Shown: positions 53,974-64,000 of the stretch, piece after piece
Numbering within the stretch: the first letter of the stretch is position 1
How the letters are laid out: every line of letters begins with the position of its first letter
Assembly (NCBI GenBank): GCA_903904605.1
Contig: CAIVDC010000072.1
Coordinates: forward strand, 18,941-82,940
Source of the DNA: an uncultured Sterolibacterium sp.
GTDB taxonomy: Bacteria > Pseudomonadota > Gammaproteobacteria > Burkholderiales > Rhodocyclaceae
DNA: 64,000 nucleotides
Direction: 5' to 3'
Notes under the pieces: model-generated
Databases searched by the model: none
The model's input: only the letters and a program-made list of their open reading frames with translations
Told to the model about the DNA's origin: nothing
Program-made: the position numbers and the translations under genes

Positions 53974-54762
53974 ATGCTCGTCCATCCCCAATTCGATCCC
54001 ATCGCCTTCTCGCTCGGCCCGGTCAGCGTGCGCTGGTACGGTTTGATGTATCTGACCGGCTTCATGCTCTTCCTCTGGCTCGGGCGACTGCGTGCACGCC
54101 GCTTCCCGCTGCGCGGCTTCACCGCGGCCAGCCTGGACGACCTGCTGTTCTACGGCGTTCTCGGCGTGATACTGGGCGGGCGATTGGGCCAGGTGCTGTT
54201 CTATGAGCCAGGCTACTACTTCTCCCATCCCCTCGAAATCCTCGCCGTCTGGAAAGGCGGCATGAGCTTCCACGGCGGCTTCCTCGGCGTCCTGACGGCG
54301 ATGGCGCTGTATGCCCGGAAGACCGGCAAGACCTTTTTTGAGGTCACCGACTTCATCGCCCCGCTGGTGCCCCTGGGTCTCGCCGCGGGACGCATCGGCA
54401 ACTTCATCAACGGCGAACTTTGGGGCCGGGTCGCCGATGCCTCGCTGCCCTGGGCGATGGTCTTCCCTCAGGTGGACGGCCAACCGCGCCACCCCTCGCA
54501 GCTCTATGAATTCGCCGGCGAGGGCCTGACCCTGTTCCTGATCCTCTGGTGGTTTTCCTCCAGGCCGAGGCCGCGCGGCGCGATCTCCGGCATGTTCCTG
54601 ATCGGCTACGGTGCGCTGCGCTTTGTCGCCGAGTATTTCCGCGAGCCCGACGCCGGCATCTTCGGGCTCTCCTACACGGTCAGCATGGGGCAATGGCTGT
54701 CCCTGCCGATGGTCCTGGCAGGGCTGTTTCTGCTGTTCCGCGCGAAGGGACCGGCGCAATGA
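53974..54762 (+). CDS. lgt: prolipoprotein diacylglyceryl transferase
   Basis: 262 residues from ATG 53974; an in-frame ATG ten codons earlier is possible. Motifs: [22 protein letters not shown], the [14 protein letters not shown] region, and RHPSQLYE. Seven membrane helices. It adds the lipid to prolipoproteins. Overlaps the following VOC gene. Confidence 0.96.
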   Translation: MLVHPQFDPIAFSLGPVSVRWYGLMYLTGFMLFLWLGRLRARRFPLRGFTAASLDDLLFYGVLGVILGGRLGQVLFYEPGYYFSHPLEILAVWKGGMSFHGGFLGVLTAMALYARKTGKTFFEVTDFIAPLVPLGLAAGRIGNFINGELWGRVADASLPWAMVFPQVDGQPRHPSQLYEFAGEGLTLFLILWWFSSRPRPRGAISGMFLIGYGALRFVAEYFREPDAGIFGLSYTVSMGQWLSLPMVLAGLFLLFRAKGPAQ

Positions 54763-55223
54763 AGCAGCGGCCATTCAGGATACTCGGCATCCAGCACATC
54801 GCCATCGGCGGACCGGACAAGGCGCGCCTGGCGAGACTCTGGGTCGATATGCTGGGGCTGACCGTCACCGGCAACTATGTCAGCGAGAAGGAGAATGTCG
54901 ACGAGGACATCGCGAAGCTGGGCAGCGGCGCGTTCCAGGTCGAGGTGGACCTGATGCAGCCGCTCGATCCGGCCCGGAAGCCGGCCGTACATGAACCGCC
55001 CCTGAACCATGTCGGGCTCTGGGTAGACGACCTGCCCGCGGCCGTCGCCTGGCTCGGCGCAGAGGGCGTGCGCTTCGCTCCCGGAGGCATCCGGAAGGGC
55101 GCCGCCGGCTACGACATCACCTTCCTCCATCCCAGGGCCAATGAAGAGTTTCCGATCGGCGGCGAGGGCGTGCTGATCGAACTGGTCCAGGCCCCGCCCG
55201 AAGTCATCGCAGCGCACCCCTGA
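54759..55223 (+). CDS. VOC-fold (glyoxalase-like) protein
   Basis: 154 residues from ATG 54759, overlapping the lgt stop. VOC repeats: [73 protein letters not shown] and [12 protein letters not shown], with His and Glu candidate metal ligands. It resembles methylmalonyl-CoA epimerase/lactoylglutathione lyase proteins. Function unknown. Confidence 0.9.
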   Translation: MKQRPFRILGIQHIAIGGPDKARLARLWVDMLGLTVTGNYVSEKENVDEDIAKLGSGAFQVEVDLMQPLDPARKPAVHEPPLNHVGLWVDDLPAAVAWLGAEGVRFAPGGIRKGAAGYDITFLHPRANEEFPIGGEGVLIELVQAPPEVIAAHP

Positions 55224-55322
55224 ACCGGGCGAGTATGGCAGGCGACGCCCAAGCCCGTTCGGCTGGCCGGGCTCCGATGCCCCGCCGCCCCCTGCCGCGC
55301 CGGCCAGCCCGTATAATCCGGC

Positions 55323-56783
55323 ATGAACAATCCCCAGCCGCCCATATTCAAGACAGCGTCCGAAACGGCGGCGTCGGCGCCCCTGCCCGGCCCGTCCTTT
55401 CGACAACTGCCGCTGTCGCCCGCCGCCCTGGCCAATCTGCAGCAACTCGGCTATCACCAGATGACGCCGATCCAGGCGGCCAGCCTGCCCCTGATGTTGG
55501 CCGGCCATGACCTGATCGCCCAGGCCAAGACCGGCAGCGGCAAGACGGCGGCGTTCGCGTTGACCCTGCTGACCAAACTGAACGTGCGCCGCTTTGCCGT
55601 GCAGGCCCTGGTGCTTTGTCCGACGCGCGAACTGGCCGATCAGGTCAGCCAGGAAATTCGCCGTTTGGCGCGCAGCGAGGACAACATCAAGCTCATCACC
55701 CTGTGCGGCGGCGCCATGATGCGGCCGCAGATCTCGTCCTTGGAGCATGGCGCCCACATCGTGGTGGGCACGCCGGGCCGCATCATCGACCATCTGGAGC
55801 GCGCGAGCCTGAAGCTGGACGCCGTGAATACCCTGGTGCTCGACGAAGCGGACCGGATGCTCGACATGGGCTTCTTCGAAGACATTGCCCTGGTCGCAGG
55901 AGCCTGCCCGAAGGACCGCCAGACCCTGCTCTTCTCGGCCACCTACCCCGAGGGCATCGCCCGGCTCAGCCGGCAGTTCCTGCGCCAGCCGCAGGAAGTA
56001 AAGCTGCTGGAGCAGCATCAGGGCAACAAGATCCGGCAGCGCTTCTACGAAGTGCAGGAGGACCAGCGGCTGTCCGCGGTGGGCTTGCTGCTCAATCACT
56101 ACCGGCCGGTCAGCACACTGGCTTTCTGCAATACCAAGCAGCAGTGCCGCGACTTGCTGGCGGTGCTGCGCAGCCAGGGCTTCCATGCCCTGGCGCTGCA
56201 CGGCGACCTCGAGCAGAAGGAGCGCGACCAGGTGCTGGTGCAGTTCGCCAACCGCAGCTGTTCGGTGCTGGTGGCCACCGACGTCGCCGCGCGCGGCCTG
56301 GACATTGCCCAGCTCGAAGCGGTGATCAATGTCGATATCACGCCCGACCCCGAAATACACGTGCACCGCATCGGCCGCACCGGCCGCGTCGATCAGGAGG
56401 GATGGGCATTCAGCCTGGCCAGCGCGAAGCAGATGCGGCGCGTGGCCGAAATCGAAAGGGCGCAGGGCAGGGCCGTCGAGTGGCATTCCCTGGGCGAACT
56501 TCAAGCCGCCGGCGATCTGCCCGTGAAACCCCTGGTGCCACCCATGCTCACGCTGCAGATACTCGGCGGCCGCAGGGAAAAGATCCGCGCCGGCGACGTG
56601 CTGGGCGCCTTGACCGGGGATGCCGGGTTCGGCAAGGCGCAGGTCGGCAAGATCGCCGTCACGGAGTTTTCCACCTATGTGGCAGTGGAACGCAGCATCG
56701 CCCGCGAAGCGCTGAAAAAGCTCTCGGCCGGCACCGTGAAAGGCCGGCGCGTGAAAGTGCATCTCTTGCAGGGACGTCGATGA
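55323..56783 (+). CDS. dbpA: ATP-dependent RNA helicase DbpA
   Basis: 486 residues. Q motif region TPIQAASLPLM, motif I AKTGSGKT, motif II VLDEADRML, motif III LFSATYP, motif VI HRIGRTGR, and a C-terminal DbpA RNA-binding domain (LQILGGRREKIRAGDVLGALTGDAGF...FSTYVAVER). It acts in 50S subunit assembly at 23S rRNA hairpin 92. Overlaps the RIO kinase start. Confidence 0.95.
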   Translation: MNNPQPPIFKTASETAASAPLPGPSFRQLPLSPAALANLQQLGYHQMTPIQAASLPLMLAGHDLIAQAKTGSGKTAAFALTLLTKLNVRRFAVQALVLCPTRELADQVSQEIRRLARSEDNIKLITLCGGAMMRPQISSLEHGAHIVVGTPGRIIDHLERASLKLDAVNTLVLDEADRMLDMGFFEDIALVAGACPKDRQTLLFSATYPEGIARLSRQFLRQPQEVKLLEQHQGNKIRQRFYEVQEDQRLSAVGLLLNHYRPVSTLAFCNTKQQCRDLLAVLRSQGFHALALHGDLEQKERDQVLVQFANRSCSVLVATDVAARGLDIAQLEAVINVDITPDPEIHVHRIGRTGRVDQEGWAFSLASAKQMRRVAEIERAQGRAVEWHSLGELQAAGDLPVKPLVPPMLTLQILGGRREKIRAGDVLGALTGDAGFGKAQVGKIAVTEFSTYVAVERSIAREALKKLSAGTVKGRRVKVHLLQGRR

Positions 56784-57622
56784 AGACGCCGAAAAGACTG
56801 GAACCGCTCGTCGCCGAGGGCCTCGTGGACGAGGTCGTACGCCAGCTGATGAGCGGCAAGGAGGCGAGCGTCTACGTCGTTCGCTGCGGCGCAGAACTTC
56901 GTTGCGCAAAGGTCTACAAGGAAGCCCATAAGCGCAGCTTCCGGCAGAGTTCATCGTATCAGGAGGGCCGCAGGGTCAAGAACAGCCGGCAGGCCCGGGC
57001 GATGGAGAAAGGCAGCCGCTACGGGCGCAAGATGCAGGAAGAGGTCTGGCAGAACGCCGAGGTCGATGCCTTGTACCGCGCGTCCGCCGCCGGGGTGCGC
57101 GTGCCGCAACCCTACATCTGCTTCGAGGGCGTGCTGCTGATGGAACTGGTCACGGACGCCGACGGCAATCCCGCGCCGCGCCTGAACGACGTCGAACTCT
57201 CGGAAGAGCAGGCGCTGGCGTTCCATGCCGGATTGCTCGATCAGGTGGTGCGCATGCTCTGCGCCGGCATGATCCACGGCGACCTCTCCGAATACAACAT
57301 CCTGGTCGGCGGGCAGGGTCCGGTGATCATCGACCTGCCGCAGGCGGTCGATGCCGCCGGCAACAACAGCGCCGAACAGATGCTCGGCCGCGACGTGGCC
57401 AATCTGGCCGCCTACTTCGAACGTTTCGCCCCGGGGCTGCACGGCAGCGCGTTCGGCAAGGAAATCTGGGCACTCTACCAGGCGGGCCTGCTGCACCCCG
57501 ATATCGTGCTGAGCGGCCGGGTCGAAGACGACCTGCGCAGCGCCGACGTCGGCGCCGTCATGAGCGAGATCCGCGAGGTGATCAAGGAAGAAGAAGCCCG
57601 GCGCCTGCATCAGGAACAATGA
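56780..57622 (+). CDS. RIO-family kinase-like protein
   Basis: 280 residues from ATG 56780, overlapping the dbpA stop. RIO1-like motifs: SGKEASVYVVRC, the lysine in CAKVYKEAHKRSF, catalytic HGDLSEYNILV, and metal-binding IIDLPQAVD. RIO kinases usually act in ribosome assembly; the pairing with dbpA fits that. The extended C-terminus is helical and charged. Confidence 0.92.
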   Translation: MKTPKRLEPLVAEGLVDEVVRQLMSGKEASVYVVRCGAELRCAKVYKEAHKRSFRQSSSYQEGRRVKNSRQARAMEKGSRYGRKMQEEVWQNAEVDALYRASAAGVRVPQPYICFEGVLLMELVTDADGNPAPRLNDVELSEEQALAFHAGLLDQVVRMLCAGMIHGDLSEYNILVGGQGPVIIDLPQAVDAAGNNSAEQMLGRDVANLAAYFERFAPGLHGSAFGKEIWALYQAGLLHPDIVLSGRVEDDLRSADVGAVMSEIREVIKEEEARRLHQEQ

Positions 57623-57904
57623 AGCGACCGGGAAGCAAAAAGCCCATCTCGGCAGCTTCACCAAAACGGGCCTTTCGCACGCCGCTTTAGCTGAATTTCT
57701 CAAGCGCCCGCAAGCTGAAGCTCAAATCGGCGCCGCCCGTCAGGGCTGGGGCCTGGAAGGCCCCTAGGCAAAGGGTAGTGCTCTACATCGAGGTTGTTCG
57801 TTCAGCGCTAGTTCCCTTCCACAGGAGTGTCTTCAAGCCGAAGGCAGATTCACTCTAGGCCTGGGCGACGGCAAAGTCAAATCGGTTGCGCGGCCGGTCG
57901 TCGC

Positions 57905-58801
57905 TCAGGCGATTTCCTTGACGTAGGTCTTGAGGAAGGCCTTCAGGCTTTCGGCCGCCGGCGACAGAGTCCGGCCCTGGCGGGTCAGGAAGGACATTTC
58001 CCGCCGGATGGCCGGCTTCACCAGTTTCCTGACCTCGATGTCGTAGAGACGGGTGATCGGGCTGGCGTAGGAGGGCAGCACGGTGATGCCGAGGCCGGCG
58101 CCGACCATGCCGACCACGGTGGACAAATAAGACACCTCGTAGGCGGTCTGGACCTCGACGCCCGCTTCGGCCAGGCAGGTTCTGATCAACTGGCCGACGG
58201 AATTGTCCTGGGTCAGGGAGATGAAGGGGTGGCCCGCCAGCGCGCGCCAGGCCACGCTGGCCCTGGCCGCCAGCGGATGTCCTGCGGGACAGGCGAGCAG
58301 CAGGGTGTCGACCATCAAAGGTTCCGCGACCAGTTCGCGCCAGGATTTCGCGAAGGTCTCGATGCCGAAGTCCACTTCGCCGTCGCGCACCTTGGGCTGG
58401 ATCTGTTCGGCGGCGGTATCGTGCAGGATCACGCTGACGCCCGGGTACAGCGCGGTGTATCGGGCGATCGCCTGGGGCAGCAGGATCGACGCCATCAGCG
58501 GAGTCGCCGCGATGGCCACGCGGCCGCGCTTCTTCGCGACCAGATCCTTGGATCCGGCGATGGCGTTGGACAGATCCGCCAGCATCTTCTCCGCGGCGGG
58601 GTAGAAATCCCGTCCGGCGTCGTTCGTCTGCACCAGCCGGGTGGTGCGGTCGAACAAGCGCTGTCCGAACTGATGCTCCAGCTCGCTGATCAGGACGCTC
58701 ACTGCCGACTGCGTCAGGTGCAGCCGGCTGGCCGCTGCCGTGAAGCTGCCCGCCTGCGCGACGGCGACGAAGGCCCTGATCTGCTTCAAGGTGACACTCA
58801 T
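57905..58801 (-). CDS. LysR-family regulator divergent from an amidohydrolase gene
   Basis: 298 residues. Helix-turn-helix IRAFVAVAQAGSFTAAASRLHLTQSAVSVLISELEHQFGQRLFDRTTRLV, then an effector domain (KRGRVAIAATPLMASILLPQAIARYTALYPGVSVIL). It is likely to control the amidohydrolase at 58943. An AT-rich palindrome overlaps its start region. The 282 bases between it and the RIO kinase gene show only weak hairpins (e.g. GGGGCC/GGCCCC near 57748-57764). Confidence 0.92.
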   Translation of the reverse strand: MSVTLKQIRAFVAVAQAGSFTAAASRLHLTQSAVSVLISELEHQFGQRLFDRTTRLVQTNDAGRDFYPAAEKMLADLSNAIAGSKDLVAKKRGRVAIAATPLMASILLPQAIARYTALYPGVSVILHDTAAEQIQPKVRDGEVDFGIETFAKSWRELVAEPLMVDTLLLACPAGHPLAARASVAWRALAGHPFISLTQDNSVGQLIRTCLAEAGVEVQTAYEVSYLSTVVGMVGAGLGITVLPSYASPITRLYDIEVRKLVKPAIRREMSFLTRQGRTLSPAAESLKAFLKTYVKEIA

Positions 58802-58807
58802 GATCTT

Positions 58808-58819
58808 ATTTCATGAAAT
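58808..58819. promoter_or_regulatory. candidate LTTR site in the divergent LysR/amidohydrolase region
   Basis: ATTTCATGAAAT, a perfect 12-bp palindrome in an AT-rich patch of about 50 bases just upstream of the LysR start codon. A T-N11-A form is contained. It is a reasonable LTTR box, not proven. Confidence 0.45.
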
Positions 58820-58942
58820 GATTAAAAGAATGAAATTGTATTATGAATAAGAGTGTCGCAACATGGACCCATCCGTACCGTCCGGCGGCTCCGTCCGCTG
58901 CGGCGGTGCGCCGGACAGCCGACACCCCGAAAGGAAACCCCG

Positions 58943-59947
58943 ATGAAGCTGGACCTGTTCAATCACATATTTCCCCGCGCCTTCTTCGACAAGATGGTGG
59001 AAGTGGCGCCCAACGGCAAGGACATGCACAAGCGGGTGCGCGAGATTCCCTGCATCGTGGACCTCGACGAACGCTTCCGCATCATGGATCAGTTCGACGA
59101 CTACGCCCAGGTGATCTGCCTGGGCTCGCCTCCGATCGAGGTGTTCGGTCCGCCGCCGGTGTCGACCGAAATGGCGAAACTCGCCAACGACGGCATGGCC
59201 GAGCTGGTCAGCAAGTACCCGGCGCGCTTTCCCGCCTTCATCGCCTCGCTGCCGATGAACGATCCCGAAGGACTGCTGCGCGAGACCGAACGCGCGATCG
59301 ACAAGCTGGGCGCCGTCGGCGTGCAGGTATTCACCAACGTCCTGGGCAAGCCCCTCACCGCGCCCGAGACCCTGCCGCTGTTCGACCTGATGGCGCGCTA
59401 CGACCGGCCGATCTGGCTGCATCCCGCCCGCGGCGCGGATTTTGCCGACTACAAGGGGGAAAAGAAGAGCCACTACGAGATCTGGTGGACCTTCGGCTGG
59501 CCCTACGAGAGCAGCGCCGCCATGGCCCACATGGTGTTCGAAGGGCTGTTCGACAAACACCCGGACCTGAAGGTCATCACCCACCACATGGGCGGCATGA
59601 TTCCCTATTTCGAGGGCCGGGTCGGCCCCGGCTGGGACCTCCTGGGGACCCGCACCTCCGACGAGGACTACACGCTGCTGCTGAAGAAGCTCAAGAAGCG
59701 CCCCCTCGACTACTTCAAGATGTTCTACGCCGACACGGCAATGTTCGGCGCGAAGAAGGCGACCGAACTGGGCCTCGATTTCTTCGGCGTCGACAACGTG
59801 GTCTTCTCCTCGGACGCTCCCTTCGACCCGGAGCGGGGATCGGCCTACACGCGCTGGACCATCGAGATAATCGACGGGCTCGACATCACGCCGGCGCAGC
59901 GCCACGCGATCTACGAAGGCAATGCGCGCCGGCTGCTGAAGCTGTAA
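58943..59947 (+). CDS. amidohydrolase-family (ACMSD-like) protein
   Basis: 334 residues from ATG 58943 (AAAGGAAA upstream). Amidohydrolase_2 family: LDLFNHIFPRAFFDKM, WLHPARGADF, VITHHMGGMIPYFEGRVG, and VVFSSDAPFDPERGS. The first metal ligand of the usual HxH is Phe (LFNH). Relatives decarboxylate or hydrolyse aromatic or ACMS-type acids. A strong terminator follows. Regulated probably by the divergent LysR. Confidence 0.88.
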   Translation: MKLDLFNHIFPRAFFDKMVEVAPNGKDMHKRVREIPCIVDLDERFRIMDQFDDYAQVICLGSPPIEVFGPPPVSTEMAKLANDGMAELVSKYPARFPAFIASLPMNDPEGLLRETERAIDKLGAVGVQVFTNVLGKPLTAPETLPLFDLMARYDRPIWLHPARGADFADYKGEKKSHYEIWWTFGWPYESSAAMAHMVFEGLFDKHPDLKVITHHMGGMIPYFEGRVGPGWDLLGTRTSDEDYTLLLKKLKKRPLDYFKMFYADTAMFGAKKATELGLDFFGVDNVVFSSDAPFDPERGSAYTRWTIEIIDGLDITPAQRHAIYEGNARRLLKL

Positions 59948-59970
59948 CAATCGCCGGCGGGGCGGAATCA

Positions 59971-59994
59971 GGGCGCCCTCGGGGGCGCCCTTTT
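59971..59994 (+). terminator. terminator of the amidohydrolase gene
   Basis: GGGCGCCC and GGGCGCCC (self-complementary arms) with a four-base loop, followed by TTTT on the plus strand, 23 bases after the stop. Confidence 0.85.
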
Positions 59995-60052
59995 CGTCTT
60001 CGGCCGATGGTCAACCGCTGACCAGGAGTCTCGTTCAGGACCTGAAGACGGG

Positions 60053-60601
60053 TCACGGCTTCGTCCTTTCGCTCATGCTGCCGTCGTGCATCCAGGCGGC
60101 GTGTTTGGGTGCGCGGCGCGTCCTCGCCCATTCCTCGACCATCTCGTATTTCACTTGGTCGAGCTTCTCCATCATCTCGGGGGTAGCTGTATTGGCGGCC
60201 AGCTCGAGCCGGTGACCGTCCGGATCGAAGAAGTAGATCGACTTGAAGATGGTGTGATCGGTGGGGCCGAGAACTTCGATGCCCGCCGACTCGAGGCGCG
60301 CCTTGGTCGCCAGCAGGGTTTCCACCGAATCGACCTCCATGGCGAAGTGCTGGACCCAGTCCGGGGTATTGCGGTCGCGATCCATGGGTGCCTGGTTCGG
60401 CAGTTCGAAAAAGGCGAGGATGCTGCCCCCTCCGGCATCGAGGAAGACATGCATGTAGGGATCTGGCGCTTTGGTCGAGGGCACCTCGTCTTCGGCGATG
60501 ACCAGGACAAGCTTCATGCCCAGATGCTTGCCGTACCAGTCGACGGTTCGCTTGGCATCCCGGCAGCGATAGGCGACGTGGTGAATTCTCCGGATCAGCA
60601 T
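60053..60601 (-). CDS. VOC-fold glyoxalase/extradiol dioxygenase-like protein
   Basis: 182 residues, ATG 60601 with AGGAG upstream. Metal-ligand pattern HHVAYRCRDAKRTVDWYGKHLGMKL, then WVQHFAMEVDSVETLLATK and IYFFDPDGHRLELAANT, which fits a VOC dioxygenase or glyoxalase. The 30-residue C-terminal tail is charged. Convergent with the amidohydrolase gene; likely in the same aromatic or CoA pathway, but unproven. Confidence 0.9.
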   Translation of the reverse strand: MLIRRIHHVAYRCRDAKRTVDWYGKHLGMKLVLVIAEDEVPSTKAPDPYMHVFLDAGGGSILAFFELPNQAPMDRDRNTPDWVQHFAMEVDSVETLLATKARLESAGIEVLGPTDHTIFKSIYFFDPDGHRLELAANTATPEMMEKLDQVKYEMVEEWARTRRAPKHAAWMHDGSMSERTKP

Positions 60602-60679
60602 TACATCTCCTTTGGCTGCGGAATATCTTGCACTGCGGCAGGCCGAGTCCGCTTCGCCCGCAGGGGCACGCCGTCGGCC

Positions 60680-62660
<1,981 letters not shown>

Positions 62661-62668
<8 letters not shown>

Positions 62669-62786
62669 GATTTATCTCCCGCGGCTCAATCGCCTCACGT
62701 GCTGCGCACGCCAGGCGATTTGACTTCGTCGCTGCGCCGCTGCGCGGCTGGTCGCCGCGATTGGCAATGAGTATCTTCTTGAACAT
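62661..62786 (-). CDS. leader frame that copies the start of pccA
   Basis: 41 codons: MFKKILIANRGD, then residues without family match (QPRSGAATKSNRLACAARE...), ending INHV at a TAA that overlaps the pccA start codon region. The first 11 codons and the ribosome site match those of pccA (47 of 54 bases identical over 62752-62805 versus 62634-62687), with the four coding differences all silent. Translation would be coupled to pccA. May be a decayed or recombined second start. Confidence 0.5.
62688..62720. repeat. hairpin inside the inserted segment before pccA
   Basis: AATCGCCT and AGGCGATT are complementary 8-mers flanking a 17-base centre that has its own GTGC/GCAC pairing. It lies in the segment that separates the two copies of the pccA start and looks like a REP-type palindrome. 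Confidence 0.55.
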
Positions 62787-62803
62787 GATTTCTCTCCCGG
62801 CGC

Positions 62804-64000
<1,197 letters not shown>

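Noticed and set aside
57740..57770. GGGGCC/GGCCCC hairpin as a terminator for the RIO kinase gene
   Set aside because: No T run on either strand and it is over 100 bases after the stop; listed only in passing.

Overview
This 64 kb window is typical of a Betaproteobacterium, probably of the Rhodocyclales/Nitrosomonadales type. That rests on gene content and order (pilT-pilU next to yggS-proC-yggT, a yqgE-ruvX-pyrR-pyrB-pyrC' operon, the DUF2844/DUF3443 pair, a complete liv transporter, a PccA-type biotin carboxylase) and on the high GC of the core genes. It is an inference from content, not from a marker gene. No rRNA, tRNA, CRISPR array or intact insertion sequence was recognised.

Layout. 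(1) Positions 1-5.7 kb: a minus-strand sulfur/redox operon (DsrE-like protein, TusA, MvhD-like iron-sulfur protein, and a large HdrA protein carrying an inserted GltD-type module, cut by the window edge). It is faced by an ArsR-type regulator and a LysR regulator. The same 18-bp dyad lies at the promoters of both the operon and arsR. (2) 5.7-14.6 kb: a PepSY-domain periplasmic protein and a tightly overlapping minus-strand operon of response regulator, outer membrane factor, adaptor, RND pump, histidine kinase and DedA protein. The same direct repeat precedes both the operon and the PepSY gene. (3) 14.6-26.7 kb: a visibly lower-GC accessory zone with fragments (methyltransferase piece, maleylacetoacetate isomerase tail, chemoreceptor N-terminus), a 3-hydroxyacyl-CoA dehydrogenase, a LysR-governed cluster (SnoaL-like protein, DoxX, DODA-type dioxygenase, FMN reductase), a metallophosphoesterase, a beta-propeller protein and a candidate anti-Shine-Dalgarno small RNA. 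(4) 26.9-43.7 kb: core genes: yqgE, ruvX, pyrimidine genes, a luciferase-like oxidoreductase, yggU/yggT/proC/yggS, pilT/pilU, an RlmL-type RNA methyltransferase, hemJ, an epimerase, a ferredoxin reductase and the DUF3443/DUF2844 pair. (5) 44.1-49.3 kb: a branched-chain amino acid or aromatic-acid type ABC transporter (livF, G, M, H and the binding protein) and a small cytochrome c. (6) 49.4-60.6 kb: YyaL-type DUF255 protein, ilvD, lgt, a glyoxalase-like protein, dbpA, a RIO kinase, and a LysR/amidohydrolase divergent pair. (7) 60.7-64 kb: an acyl-CoA carboxylase (pccA, pccB partial) with an odd duplicated translation start in between.

Most notable are the HdrA-GltD/MvhD/TusA/DsrE module with its ArsR operators, the candidate C/U-rich small RNA, the shared response-regulator promoter architecture, and the duplicated start of pccA. 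The HdrA-type proteins plus sulfur-carrier proteins suggest that persulfide sulfur is handled with NAD(P)H-linked electron transfer; this is an inference and no biochemistry is visible in DNA.
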